A DNA stretch of 64,000 bases, taken from the NCBI RefSeq assembly GCF_027257155.1, contig NZ_JAPWDU010000005.1:496001-560000 (forward strand), written 5' to 3'. Each line of letters begins with the position of its first letter. Positions within the stretch are counted from its first letter, which is position 1. The notes under the pieces are model-generated. The model searched no databases, was not told the origin of the DNA, and saw only the letters and a program-made list of their open reading frames with translations. A program made the translations under genes and the position numbers. The DNA is from Cerasicoccus sp. TK19100 (GTDB taxonomy: Bacteria > Verrucomicrobiota > Verrucomicrobiia > Opitutales > Cerasicoccaceae). Shown piece by piece: positions 52,202-61,384 of the stretch.

Positions 52202-54304
52202 GTGAAAAATTTCGTTAAGCACATCTCGTTTCTCGTTAGTGAAAAGCTGGCCGACGTGCGCTATTTTCTGCGCCATCGGCTCAAGAACCGCTTTCGCTCG
52301 CTGAAGGGATTTGCTGCTTATCAAGGTAAAGAATACAACGAGTGGCGGCAGAGTGCTGAGGCGCGCAAGAAAACTGCCAAGCGCGAGCGCTGGGCCGCGC
52401 GCGCCAATGCCAAGGACCGCACGAAGCTCACTTTTAAGGAGTTTGGCGAATGGGTGGTGGCAGTGGTTACCTCGCCGGTGCGTTTTCTGCGATGGCTGTT
52501 TCGCAAGCTGAACCACCTGCGTCAGCTGTCTTTCAAGGAGGCGTGCCTGGAGATTTGGTACGGCTACCGTGGCCTGATTGCTTGGCTGCTAAACCGCTTG
52601 CAGGGATTGTTTTTCCGCTGGCTCACTGCGCCACTTTGGCTGCGCGTAATCAGTGTGTTGGTGATCTTGTGCGGGCTGGTCGGCGCGGCATCTTTGCCGT
52701 GGGGGATCAAGGCCGCCAAGGGCTACCGCAGTGATGTTATTTTTGCCGAAGCCAAGCAGTTGCAAGACGATGGCCGGACTGTCGAGGCCTACACGAAAGC
52801 CCGCGCTGCCGCACTGCTCAACCGCGACAATGCCGAGCTGCTGGCCATGACCACCGAGCTGGCCAAAGAGGCGCGCAACCCGGAGCTTGTCTGGTGGAGT
52901 GAGCAGGCTGCCAAGGCCAATGGCTATGACGCGGAATCGCTGGCCGAGCTGATCGAAAATGCCTGCCTATACCGCCGGATTCGTGTGGCCGCGCGTTTCT
53001 ACCAGATGTTCGCACAGCAGTTCCCAGAGCACGAGCTGCTGGTGGATTCGCGCGTTCGATTGCTGATGGCGCAGGGGCGTGAGGCTGAGGCTTATCACCT
53101 GGCGCAGGACGCCTTTGCCGCTGGAAATCAATCACCCGCCGTTCACCAACTGGTGCTGCAATTGATGTGGACGGATGTGGACCCCGAGAACCGCCCGCAG
53201 CTGATCCAATACATTGACGAAAACCTGGAGCGCAACGATGAGATCAGCCAAGGCATTTTGGGCATGGCGTTGGCCAAACCGGCACCGCTAGAGGGCGAGG
53301 GCATGGATGCAGCCCGCCTGCTAGCTGCGGCCAAAGCCCATCCTAAGCTGACACCGACCGAAGTCGCGATGCACTATTGCCGCGCGTATGAGCTCGGCGG
53401 TATTAGCCGCGAGGAGGCGGTGCAGGGCGTGTATGGCGCGATCGATTGGAGCAGTGAAGATAGCTGGGAGGATGCCTACGAAATCATCAGCGCGTTCGGT
53501 CTTTACGAGATTCTGGATAACGCGGATTTGCAGTCCGCCATGGCGCGTGATGAGCAGTTGACAGAGCTCTATCTCGAAGGGCTCGCGGCCAATGGTAAAT
53601 ATGAAAAGCTGGCCGAGCTGCTGTCCGGTGAAAATCAATCAATACAACTTGCGCCGATGAATCGCGCGTTTTGGCTGTCTGTCATGAGTGCCAAGGAGGG
53701 CGATGCCGATGGCTTTCAGGAAAATTTAGTGCGTGCGCTGGAGTTTTCTGAAGTGACGGATTGGCCCCGCCTGCAACGCGCTGCAAAGTTCGCGCTCGGC
53801 GAGCAATGGCGGGCAGAGTTTTACCGGGAGTCCATGCGGCACTATCCGCATGCGCCGCAGATTATCAACGGCTACATTCAGGAGCTGTACCAACAGGGCC
53901 AGGGCGAGACGTTGGCCAAGGTGTTGCCACAGATTTCGCTCGAAGCCTTGTCGAAGGCACCTTACCTGCAAGCTCCGGTGATCTACCTGAAGGCGCTCTA
54001 TGGGCAGGACCTCCCGTTGTGTCGCTACTACGCGGAGGAGCTGGTTTCGCGGTTCCCGGACCGGCCGGATAATTACATTTTGCTGGCTTACGTTTACCTG
54101 CAATCCGGTGCGGAAGCTGAGGCTCGAAAGATCGGCTCAAGCATCCCGGTTAATGTCAGTTTGCGTGAGCAAAATGCCTACCTCGCGCTATGCTACGCCG
54201 CGATCATGGGCGATTGGAATTTGCTCGGCGACCAGGAGTTTCCCCTGCCGCTTGAGCAGGAAACCATACGCCGCGGCCGCATTCAAAACAGCGGCGAAGG
54301 TTAG
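52202..54304 (+). CDS. Large TPR-like protein with one membrane segment
   Basis: Translation appears to start at GTG 52202 with no ATG nearby; the product is 700 residues. A basic N-terminus of about 145 residues (KKTAKRERWAARANAK) precedes one clear membrane segment, VISVLVILCGLVGAASLPWG. The rest is helical repeats, for example AEAKQLQDDGRTVEAYTKAR, then YCRAYELGGISREEAVQGV and YILLAYVYLQSGAEAEARKI. I do not recognise a named family. The stop overlaps by four bases with that of a second TPR membrane protein on the other strand. Both probably face the periplasm. Confidence 0.72.
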   Translation: MKNFVKHISFLVSEKLADVRYFLRHRLKNRFRSLKGFAAYQGKEYNEWRQSAEARKKTAKRERWAARANAKDRTKLTFKEFGEWVVAVVTSPVRFLRWLFRKLNHLRQLSFKEACLEIWYGYRGLIAWLLNRLQGLFFRWLTAPLWLRVISVLVILCGLVGAASLPWGIKAAKGYRSDVIFAEAKQLQDDGRTVEAYTKARAAALLNRDNAELLAMTTELAKEARNPELVWWSEQAAKANGYDAESLAELIENACLYRRIRVAARFYQMFAQQFPEHELLVDSRVRLLMAQGREAEAYHLAQDAFAAGNQSPAVHQLVLQLMWTDVDPENRPQLIQYIDENLERNDEISQGILGMALAKPAPLEGEGMDAARLLAAAKAHPKLTPTEVAMHYCRAYELGGISREEAVQGVYGAIDWSSEDSWEDAYEIISAFGLYEILDNADLQSAMARDEQLTELYLEGLAANGKYEKLAELLSGENQSIQLAPMNRAFWLSVMSAKEGDADGFQENLVRALEFSEVTDWPRLQRAAKFALGEQWRAEFYRESMRHYPHAPQIINGYIQELYQQGQGETLAKVLPQISLEALSKAPYLQAPVIYLKALYGQDLPLCRYYAEELVSRFPDRPDNYILLAYVYLQSGAEAEARKIGSSIPVNVSLREQNAYLALCYAAIMGDWNLLGDQEFPLPLEQETIRRGRIQNSGEG

Positions 54305-55989
54305 CCCGATGTCTTTTGAACGGCGTCCTGATAAAGGGTGAGTTCTTCGGGTAGAAGTCGCTTGGCGTCGACTTGCTGGAGCATCTCTTTGGCGGTGGTA
54401 GCGTCATTTTGCTCAAGGGCCACGAGGGCCGCAGAAAGGCGACAGCTGGGCACAGCAAGGTAACGGCGGTTCAGCCCTTTTAGTTCGCGTGCGGCGGCCT
54501 CGTAGTCACCGGATTTCCACAGCATGAAGGCATAGGTGGAGGGGTAAATACTGTTGGGCATTTGCGCGACGAGGTCGTGCATCGTGCTCATGCTTTCCGG
54601 GCTCGGTGCGCCCAACAAGGCCTCCAGGTAGCAGGCGTTGTTGATCATGGTGTGGCTGTCCGGATTGATTGCGAGGTATTGGCGAAGCGTTTGCAGGCCT
54701 TCACCGGTCTGGCCTTCGCTGACCTGAGCAATGAAGAGATTGGTCAGCGCACGGCTCTTGTCGGCATCGGTTGGGGCGACGTCAATGGCAGTCTGGTAGG
54801 CGTCCTTGGCGATGCTGTGCCAGCCCTTTTGTTGGGCCAGGTTGGCAAGGGAAAGCAGCTCGGCGAATGCTTGCTGCTCGCTGGCCATTGCGTAGGCGAG
54901 GCGCCAGTTGTCGTTCGGTTCCGTGCCAGCCGCCTGATTGGCCTCGATGTGGGCGAGCAGCGTTGCGCGGCGGAGGGCGTCGAGCGCGGTTTCGTCTTGC
55001 TCGACCAACTGGATAGCCTCGGTCAAAGAACCTTGTTGCAGCAGCGCCTGCATCTGGGCGACCCAGCGTTGATCCGACTGAATACCGCCCGCAGCCGGGC
55101 TGTTTAAGAAGGCGATCAGCGGTTCGTAGGCACCGATGCTGAGCAGCCAATTGGCCGTCAACTGCGGCGCTTCCGCACCATTGGCCTGTACGGCGGCTTG
55201 GATGAGCGCATCCCGCTTGGCGGGCTCGAGAAGTATCTGCTGCGTGGCGATGATTAACTGGCTCATCGGTGTCGATTGCGGGTGCTTCTCCAAGGTGGAG
55301 AGCAGCCACTGTCGGTCGTTTTCAAAGAGCGGTATTTCGAAGCGCGAGCCAAGCAGGAGGAGGGCGTGAAACGCCGTTTGTGAATTGCCCTGAGCTGCGC
55401 GGCGCAGGATGGACTTTGCCTGCACGGCGCTGAGCGGTGAGGGCTGGCTGAGTAGATACGTGCCCTTGAGCAGCAGGGCTTCGTTGTGCTTGGGGTCGAT
55501 TGTGAGCAGGCGATCCAGGGCTTCCATGGCGCGTGCCGGGTGGTTACGCGCGAACTCGATCTCGGCCTGCAGCATGAGGAAGTCCGGTTCGCCACCTTGG
55601 GTCGGGCCAAGCGCGTCATAGACTTCGTCGACGCGCTCGTAGGAACGGCGCTGCTGGCTGTTGCGCAGGTATTCCATGCCGACGCTGACGGGCATGGCTG
55701 ATTGGTCATCAAAGGCGAGGCCTTGCGCGGCGTCGTCTGGCGAGAGCTTGATGAGGGCCAACGCGCGCAGTTCGCGGGCGCGTTCTTTGGGCCAGCCAAA
55801 GGCAATCAGGCGATCGGCGCGTTGGATGGCTTCCTGGTGTTGGCCGGCGGTGTGGGCTTCGTAGGCGCGGTTAAACTCGAACCGCTGCCAGAGCAGCCAA
55901 CCGCCAACCAGCACGGCGATGATCAACGCGAGGAGCAATGTGGCCGGGAGCCACGACATGCGCCGAAGATTAGTCGCCGAGTAGGGCAT
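54301..55989 (-). CDS. TPR protein with N-terminal membrane anchor
   Basis: The 562-residue protein opens with an anchor, LPATLLLALIIAVLVGGWLLW, then helical repeats: YEAHTAGQHQEAIQRADRLI, LQAEIEFARNHPARAMEALD, SIAKDAYQTAIDVAPTDADK and FMLWKSGDYEAAARELKGL. It is built like the gene at 52202 but runs the opposite way, and the two share the last four bases. It follows a glyoxalase gene on the same strand by 30 bases. A role in envelope assembly is a guess. Confidence 0.75.
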   Translation of the reverse strand: MPYSATNLRRMSWLPATLLLALIIAVLVGGWLLWQRFEFNRAYEAHTAGQHQEAIQRADRLIAFGWPKERARELRALALIKLSPDDAAQGLAFDDQSAMPVSVGMEYLRNSQQRRSYERVDEVYDALGPTQGGEPDFLMLQAEIEFARNHPARAMEALDRLLTIDPKHNEALLLKGTYLLSQPSPLSAVQAKSILRRAAQGNSQTAFHALLLLGSRFEIPLFENDRQWLLSTLEKHPQSTPMSQLIIATQQILLEPAKRDALIQAAVQANGAEAPQLTANWLLSIGAYEPLIAFLNSPAAGGIQSDQRWVAQMQALLQQGSLTEAIQLVEQDETALDALRRATLLAHIEANQAAGTEPNDNWRLAYAMASEQQAFAELLSLANLAQQKGWHSIAKDAYQTAIDVAPTDADKSRALTNLFIAQVSEGQTGEGLQTLRQYLAINPDSHTMINNACYLEALLGAPSPESMSTMHDLVAQMPNSIYPSTYAFMLWKSGDYEAAARELKGLNRRYLAVPSCRLSAALVALEQNDATTAKEMLQQVDAKRLLPEELTLYQDAVQKTSG

Positions 55990-56019
55990 GACGCAAAGTT
56001 TCGCTCAGCGAACGGGCAA

Positions 56020-56403
56020 TTAGTGCTCGAGAATCTCGACTTCGTAGCCGTCGGGGTCGGTGATGAAGGCCATCTTATTGCCGCCGGAGGTAAACTTCTC
56101 CTTCCAGCCTTCGGGCCAGATTTCGACGCCTGCCTTTTCGAGCTTGTCGCAGTGTTCGACGATGTCGTCGACGCGGATGCAGGTGTGGACGAGGTCCTCG
56201 GGGAACTCCACCTTGTAATCGGGCGAGTAGGTCAGCTCCAGCTTGTGAGCGCTACCGGGAATCTGCAGGTGCGCGAGCTGATTGCCGGAGGGGGACTTGT
56301 CCGTGCGCTTGAGCACTTCAAAGCCGCAGGTCAGGCAATACCAGTTGATGGACTTTTCCAGGTCGCTAACGCGGATACGAGTGTGGTCGAAGGTGATGGG
56401 CAT
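56020..56403 (-). CDS. gloA: Lactoylglutathione lyase (glyoxalase I)
   Basis: The 127-residue VOC-fold protein starts TFDHTRIRVSDLEKSINWY and ends KMAFITDPDGYEVEILEH. Metal ligands of GloA are recognisable as His6 or so (FDHTRIRV), Glu in KLELTYS, His in LVHTCIRVDD and Glu in YEVEILEH. Length matches bacterial GloA (about 130). It isomerises the glutathione-methylglyoxal hemithioacetal. Close VOC relatives exist, so I hold the exact substrate as likely but not sure. An AT-rich palindrome separates it from pyrE. Confidence 0.82.
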   Translation of the reverse strand: MPITFDHTRIRVSDLEKSINWYCLTCGFEVLKRTDKSPSGNQLAHLQIPGSAHKLELTYSPDYKVEFPEDLVHTCIRVDDIVEHCDKLEKAGVEIWPEGWKEKFTSGGNKMAFITDPDGYEVEILEH

Positions 56404-56410
56404 GGTGGAA

Positions 56411-56514
56411 GATTAAAGGAAAAAGATTAAAGTTTAAAGGTTCTAGGTTGATAGGGTCGCGCAGTCGGCTTCAGTTTTCAACCCAACTTTTTCCTTTAAT
56501 CTTTTTCCTTTTTC
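56411..56514. repeat. AT-rich intergenic palindrome between pyrE and gloA
   Basis: TTAAAGGAAAAAGATTAAAG near 56413-56432 pairs with CTTTAATCTTTTTCCTTT near 56493-56510. The outer bases repeat the same AAAGGAAAAAG word. Design and placement match those at 17259 and 26927. Confidence 0.7.
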
Positions 56515-56519
56515 CTCTC

Positions 56520-57092
56520 TTAACTCCCCGGCTTGACCGCCGGAATCGCCGCGAGCTCAGGGGGGAGTTTTTCAGGATCATAGGTTGGGAAGGAAAATTC
56601 CAATAGCGAGGTCAGGGGTGTGCGGAAGCTAGCCTTGCCCTCGGAGCGATCAACCAGCACTGCTACACCAACGGCGTTGCCGCCTTCGGCCTCGACGATG
56701 TCCAGCGCTTCATTGACTCGGCCACCGCGGGTGATGACGTCTTCGACGATTAGGATGGTCTCACCGTCGGCAATCTTGAAATTGCGGCGCAGTGCGAGCT
56801 TGTCATCGACCTTCTCTACGAAGAGGAAACGCTTGCCAGCCTGACGGGCGACTTCCTGTCCGATTACCAGACCGCCCATTGCGGGGGCGACGACGGTGTC
56901 GAAGCTGCTCACGTCGATTTTTTCCAGAAGCAATTCCGCCAGGCGGGTTACTTTATCCATGTGCTCACACACGCGTGCGCATTGGAAAAAGTGGCCCGAG
57001 CGCAGGCCCGAGCGGAGGATGAAGTGGCCCTCCAGCAGGGCCCCGGAATCGCGGAAAATTTGCAGAATTTCTTGGTCGACGGAATCGCTCAT
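56520..57092 (-). CDS. pyrE: Orotate phosphoribosyltransferase
   Basis: The 190-residue protein has the PRPP-binding motif TILIVEDVITRGGRVNEAL near residue 111-129. It also has GHFILRSGLRSGHFFQCA at the N-terminus, VVAPAMGGLVIGQEVAR and FLFVEKVDDKLALRRNFKI, all typical of class PyrE. It makes orotidine monophosphate from orotate and PRPP in pyrimidine synthesis. ATG at 57092 is used. It is divergent from the SirB1-like gene (138 bases). No other pyrimidine gene is in the window. Confidence 0.94.
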   Translation of the reverse strand: MSDSVDQEILQIFRDSGALLEGHFILRSGLRSGHFFQCARVCEHMDKVTRLAELLLEKIDVSSFDTVVAPAMGGLVIGQEVARQAGKRFLFVEKVDDKLALRRNFKIADGETILIVEDVITRGGRVNEALDIVEAEGGNAVGVAVLVDRSEGKASFRTPLTSLLEFSFPTYDPEKLPPELAAIPAVKPGS

Positions 57093-57230
57093 GGGAAAAA
57101 GTTGTGTGGCTCTCGTGACGGCGTCAAGCCCAAGCGCCCGGCGCGCATTTTCTGTCTGGGCAATTTGGGCGCGGGCAAAACAAGTTGGCCTGCGCTATGC
57201 TTTTCCGTTGCGAACACGTCCTGAAATCCT

Positions 57231-58118
57231 ATGGTGAAAGTCGTGAAAGAAAACAAACCAGCACCGATCAAGGCTTCGCGAAAACGCGCGTTGCTGGGGC
57301 TGTTGGACGACACCACAAGCTCCGTCCGCAGCGCTGTTCGCGCGGAACTGGAGCGACTCGGCCCGTCAGGCATTGCCTTGCTGCGCGAGGCCACCCACCA
57401 TGAAGACGCCAGCATCGGCTGCGCCGCGCGTGACCTGCTCGACGCACTGACCGGCGGCAAGCCCGAGCGCGTTTTTCGCGACTTTATCCGTTCCTTTAAT
57501 TATGAGCTGGAGACCGGTGTCTTGCTGCTCGACCGTGTGTCGAATCCCGAGGTGGGTATGGCCGACTACGAGCGCTTTTTGGCCGAGGTTTCCGACCGCT
57601 GCCGCGAGCTGATGCTCCACCCAAGCACGGCGTGGGAAAAGTGCCGCGTGCTTAACCGCGTGATCTTTGGCGAATACGGCTTTTGCGGCGATTCGGATAA
57701 TTTCTACGACCCGCGCAACAGCTTCCTGAGTGACGTGGTGGACCGCCGCCGTGGCATCCCGATCAGCTTGTCGATTTTGTATCTGCTCGTGGCGGATCGC
57801 TGTAATCTGGAGCTGTCGCCCGTGGCGTTTCCCGGTCGCTTTATGGTGGGGTGCTTCCTCGACTCCGAGCCGTTCTACATCGACGTGTTCGAAGGGGGCG
57901 TTTTCCGGACGATCGAGGAAATCGAGCAAATGCTCGAGCCCTACGATATTGAGATCGAGCCCGCGATTTTTGCCCCGTGCCCGGTGGGCGAGGTGCTGGC
58001 GCGCTGCTGCCGTAATTTGGTCAACCAATACAACCGCTGCGGCGATCGCGAACGGGCGCGTCTGTTTACGGACTACGTGAACGAGTTTGAGGCGGCATAC
58101 CGGCTCAACGACGAATAG
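57231..58118 (+). CDS. SirB1/transglutaminase-like family protein
   Basis: The 295-residue protein has a HEAT-like N-terminus (LLGLLDDTTSSVRSAVRAEL, then GPSGIALLREATHHEDASIG). The transglutaminase-like core follows: YDPRNSFLSDVVDRRRGIP, then ISLSILYLLVADRCNLEL and VAFPGRFMVG. The usual Cys/His/Asp triad is not intact at these sites, as in other SirB1 relatives, so enzymatic activity is doubtful. In E. coli sirB1 lies beside prmC/prfA; here it precedes aroE by 37 bases, and they may be co-transcribed. Function unknown. Confidence 0.84.
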   Translation: MVKVVKENKPAPIKASRKRALLGLLDDTTSSVRSAVRAELERLGPSGIALLREATHHEDASIGCAARDLLDALTGGKPERVFRDFIRSFNYELETGVLLLDRVSNPEVGMADYERFLAEVSDRCRELMLHPSTAWEKCRVLNRVIFGEYGFCGDSDNFYDPRNSFLSDVVDRRRGIPISLSILYLLVADRCNLELSPVAFPGRFMVGCFLDSEPFYIDVFEGGVFRTIEEIEQMLEPYDIEIEPAIFAPCPVGEVLARCCRNLVNQYNRCGDRERARLFTDYVNEFEAAYRLNDE

Positions 58119-58155
58119 GGCTTGTCGAGACACGGGTGCGTGGCATGCTCGCGGC

Positions 58156-59085
58156 ATGCAATTTGACGACCCCGATCGCGTGCGCTCGCTGGATGAGCTG
58201 AAGCAGTGGAATTACCCGGGAACGGCGCTCGCCGTGCTCGGCAGCCCCATCGCCCACAGCGTGAGCCCGGCCATGCACAATGCCGCGCTCAACCTGATGG
58301 GCCAGACTCAGCAGCTCTTTCTCGATTGGCGCTATTTCAAGTTCGATACACCGCCGGAGATTTTGCCCCGCGCTTTGGAGCAACTGCACGCGGCGGGCTT
58401 TCAGGGGATTAATCTAACCATCCCGCACAAGGTGCAGGCGGTGGATCTTGTCGTGGAAATCGATCCCGGTGCCAAACTGTCCGGCGCGGTCAATACGCTC
58501 CATCGTCGAGCCAATGGCTGGGCCGGCTATAACTCCGACGGCTACGGTATGGAGCAGGCTTTGCGACGCGAGCTTGGCGTGGACTTAAAGGACGCAACGG
58601 TGATCTTGCTTGGTGCTGGCGGAGCGGCCCGGGCAGCCGCAGTGCAATGCCTGCAATCGGGCGTGGCCGAGCTGTGGATCGGTAACCGGAACCAGGAGCG
58701 CTTGGGCGGGTTGATCGAGCTCTTGCAAGAGGCCCCCGGCAGCGAGCGCGTACGTGGATTCGACCTCAGCGAGCCGCCTGCGGAATTGCCCCGGCAGGCG
58801 GTGATTGTCAACGCGACCTCACTTGGCCTGAAGGACGAAGACCCCGCGCCAATCGATCTGGCCCGCTTTGCACCGGAGACGAAAGTTTACGACATGACCT
58901 ATGGCGTCGAAAACGCCTTGGCGCGTTCGGCAAAGCATTACCAGATGGCGTATGCGGACGGCTTGTCCATGCTCGTGTGGCAGGGCGTGCGGAGCCTGGA
59001 AATCTGGACCGGTGCGCAGGTGCCTGCGCAGGCGATGATGGACGGTGCCTGTCACGCCAAGGGCTATGAACCCCGCCGTGCATGA
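58156..59085 (+). CDS. aroE: Shikimate dehydrogenase
   Basis: ATG at 58156 gives 309 residues starting MQFDDPDRVRSLDELK. AVLGSPIAHSVSPAMHNAAL is the shikimate-binding block, GINLTIPHKVQAVDLV holds the catalytic Lys, and GAVNTLHRRANGWAGYNSDG with Asp completes the pair. The NADP-binding VILLGAGGAARAAAVQCL follows. It is slightly longer than E. coli AroE (272). It reduces 3-dehydroshikimate in aromatic amino acid synthesis. Its stop overlaps the next gene's start (ATGA at 59082-59085). Confidence 0.94.
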   Translation: MQFDDPDRVRSLDELKQWNYPGTALAVLGSPIAHSVSPAMHNAALNLMGQTQQLFLDWRYFKFDTPPEILPRALEQLHAAGFQGINLTIPHKVQAVDLVVEIDPGAKLSGAVNTLHRRANGWAGYNSDGYGMEQALRRELGVDLKDATVILLGAGGAARAAAVQCLQSGVAELWIGNRNQERLGGLIELLQEAPGSERVRGFDLSEPPAELPRQAVIVNATSLGLKDEDPAPIDLARFAPETKVYDMTYGVENALARSAKHYQMAYADGLSMLVWQGVRSLEIWTGAQVPAQAMMDGACHAKGYEPRRA

Positions 59086-59417
59086 GGCCACGCATTCTCT
59101 TTGTCTGTAGCCGGAACCAGTGGCGCAGCCCGACGGCAGAGGCCGTTTATCGCAATGACTCGCGCCTGGAGGTGCGGTTGGCCGGGGTAAGTGCGTCGGC
59201 ACGGCATGTGATCAGCACGGTGGATATTGACTGGGCCGACTTGATCCTCGTCATGGCGCCCGAGCACAAGCAGCGCATCCGTGAGCAGTTTCGCGGTGGG
59301 GAACTGCCGCCGATTGAGTGCCTGGATATCCCGGATGACTACCGCTACATGGACACCGAGTTGCAGCAACTAATCCGCCAGTCAACCGAGCCTTGGATCA
59401 ATCAACTATTGTCCTAG
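59082..59417 (+). CDS. Low-molecular-weight protein tyrosine phosphatase-like protein
   Basis: The 111-residue protein begins ILFVCSRNQWRSPTAEAVY, with the C-x5-R-S loop (Cys9, Arg15). LAGVSASARHVISTVDIDWA and LILVMAPEHKQRI follow, and the general acid is probably in LDIPDDYRYMD near residue 85-95. It is shorter than classical LMW-PTPs (about 150), as in a known short subfamily. It overlaps aroE by four bases, so it is co-translated with it. A role in dephosphorylating a protein or small arsenate-type oxyanion cannot be decided. Confidence 0.85.
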   Translation: MRPRILFVCSRNQWRSPTAEAVYRNDSRLEVRLAGVSASARHVISTVDIDWADLILVMAPEHKQRIREQFRGGELPPIECLDIPDDYRYMDTELQQLIRQSTEPWINQLLS

Positions 59418-59453
59418 CGGGAAAGTGTTGGTAATTGCTCCTTTATAAATCTC

Positions 59454-60488
59454 ATGAGCCTCGACGAATTTCACGCAATCAACGCCGCGTATCCGTGGTT
59501 TTTCGCATTTTGGGCGTTTGTCTTTGGTGCCTGCTGGGGTAGCTTTTACAACGTGGTCATCTACCGCGTGCCAGCAGGAAAGTCGGTGGTTAAGCCCGGT
59601 TCGCACTGCTACGCCTGCAACACACCGATCAAGTGGTATGACAATCTGCCGATCCTGAGCTGGTGCATTCTTCGGGGCAAGGCCCGCTGCTGTGGTGCGC
59701 CGTTCTCCGTGCGCTATGCGATTATCGAGGCGATGACGGGGCTCTTTTACATGACTGCGTGGCTGGTTTACAGCCAGCATCTGGGCGTCGTGGTGGCGAT
59801 CTGGATCTTCATCGCACTGATGATCTGCAACGCATTCATTGACTACGATACGCAATATCTTCACGACGCCTTTACGGTCTGGGGAATGATGATCGGTGTG
59901 GTGCTTTCCGCACTTTACCCAGATCTGCATCAAATGGGCGGCAGCGGCGATCCGATCATGCTCGAGCGTCTTCGTAGTATCGCGCTTAGTGTGACCGGAG
60001 CGCTGGTTGGATCTGGTCTGATTGTCTGGATTGCCGAAGTATCGGGGAAAATTTTGCGAAAAGACACGATGGGGTACGGGGACGTCGTACTGATGGGTTG
60101 TATCGGCGCTTTCGTTGGTTGGAAAGGTGCCGTATTTGCCATCTTTGGAGGTTCACTACTCGGTTCGCTGGTGGTACTGCCACTGTTGATGTTTAACACG
60201 CTCACTGGCAAAAATGTGCGTCCAGGCAAGACGGGACACATTGATGAAGATGAGGAAGTGGATAAGGGTGACCAGACATCTGATTCTGCCATAGAGTCCT
60301 CCGCTACTGATGCCGACAAGCAGTCTTCAGGCGAAGAAGAAGAACAGCTCGGCATTGGCTCGGCCATTCCGTTTGGCCCGTGGCTATCGCTCGGGGCGCT
60401 GGTTTACGTGCTTTTTGTCCGGAAATACGTGGATCAATATTTCGACAGCACGATCGACCTGATCTTCTCGCCGGTGCGTTTTTACTGA
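59454..60488 (+). CDS. Type IV prepilin peptidase/methyltransferase
   Basis: The 344-residue protein has the N-terminal CWGSFYNVVIYRVP block, the zinc-type motif HCYACNTPIKWYDNLPILSW and GKARCCGAPFSVRYAI. The first pair C52-x-x-C55 is intact, but the second reads A-x-C-C, so only one Cys aligns with the standard site. The aspartyl protease Asp residues are in FIDYDTQYLHDAF and GYGDVVLMGCIGAF. Six to eight membrane segments are present. An acidic insert (about 265-300, DEDEEVDKGDQ) precedes the last segment and is unusual. It cleaves and methylates pilin-type leaders. No pilus genes are in the window. Confidence 0.9.
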   Translation: MSLDEFHAINAAYPWFFAFWAFVFGACWGSFYNVVIYRVPAGKSVVKPGSHCYACNTPIKWYDNLPILSWCILRGKARCCGAPFSVRYAIIEAMTGLFYMTAWLVYSQHLGVVVAIWIFIALMICNAFIDYDTQYLHDAFTVWGMMIGVVLSALYPDLHQMGGSGDPIMLERLRSIALSVTGALVGSGLIVWIAEVSGKILRKDTMGYGDVVLMGCIGAFVGWKGAVFAIFGGSLLGSLVVLPLLMFNTLTGKNVRPGKTGHIDEDEEVDKGDQTSDSAIESSATDADKQSSGEEEEQLGIGSAIPFGPWLSLGALVYVLFVRKYVDQYFDSTIDLIFSPVRFY

Positions 60489-61333
60489 GCGTTTTTTCCC
60501 TTTAGCCAGACTTCCTTAACTTTGGGCATCTCGAACATCGCGTCATTCAGCGGTGGGTTGAGCTTGATGTTGGAGAACTCCATCGTCATCACGACTTCGT
60601 CTTCGTAGGCAATTTCGTATTTCACAGGCACCCACTTATTGTCGATCTTGTCGTATTTAACAACGTAGGTGTCGACATTGACAGGGGTGCCCATCTGCAT
60701 CTGCTTGTTGCCGCGGCGGGTGATGAGGTAATTCTTCGGGTGAAAATAAAAATACTCCGTTCTGCCATCGGGGTGATAGAGCTTAACGAGGTAGTTCTTC
60801 TGTTTGCGGTTGTTGACGGCACCGAGGTATTCGAGGACGCAGCCCTTCTCCTTGTAGGTGAGCAGAAGGTCGTCGGCACTCGCCATCTCCTTGATTTCTT
60901 TTTCCTTCTCGCCGCCGATTTTTTGCGGGAATGGCTTTTCCTCTGATTCATCAAAAGTCCAAGCGGTGGTGCCATCATAGCCCGTGGAAACCTTGAACAT
61001 TTCGTTGCCGATATCGGCCTTTTTCCAAACGTTCATTAGCGCCTTGTTGGGGCGCTTATAGTAGTAGTCCATGTTGACGCGATGGGGGCCTCGGCTTAGG
61101 AGGATTTTAGACGATAGTGAGTCGTAGGTAATCGCGTCCGGTCCGCCCATGGCCTTAACCGAGGTGGCAAATAACTGCTCGGCGATGGGGTCGGATTTCT
61201 CCGGCAGGGGCTCGCGCAGTTGATCTTCCTGTTGGTCGTTGGTCTGGTAGGAATCGGCTTCCTGGCCATGTGCCATGGCAGTGAGCATCAACGCCAGCAA
61301 AAGGGAAACGAGGAATTTCATGGCCTTAATCAT
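60482..61333 (-). CDS. Exported LolA-like beta-sandwich protein
   Basis: Starts at 61333 (MIKAMKFLV) or 61321 (MKFLV) are possible; both give a signal peptide ending near LTAMAHG. The mature part has VKAMGGPDAITYDSLSSKIL, then ALMNVWKKADIGNEMFKVS and YKEKGCVLEYLGAV. The final FSNIKLNPPLNDAMFEMP is a LolA-like ending, the phrase NPPLNDAMFEMP being typical. It is probably periplasmic and lipid-binding. It is convergent with the prepilin peptidase gene and overlaps it by seven bases. Confidence 0.75.
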   Translation of the reverse strand: MIKAMKFLVSLLLALMLTAMAHGQEADSYQTNDQQEDQLREPLPEKSDPIAEQLFATSVKAMGGPDAITYDSLSSKILLSRGPHRVNMDYYYKRPNKALMNVWKKADIGNEMFKVSTGYDGTTAWTFDESEEKPFPQKIGGEKEKEIKEMASADDLLLTYKEKGCVLEYLGAVNNRKQKNYLVKLYHPDGRTEYFYFHPKNYLITRRGNKQMQMGTPVNVDTYVVKYDKIDNKWVPVKYEIAYEDEVVMTMEFSNIKLNPPLNDAMFEMPKVKEVWLKGKNAQ

Positions 61334-61384
61334 GAACGCGTAACCACGCGGCGACAATCTCGGATAACCGGCCAATGATGATTT

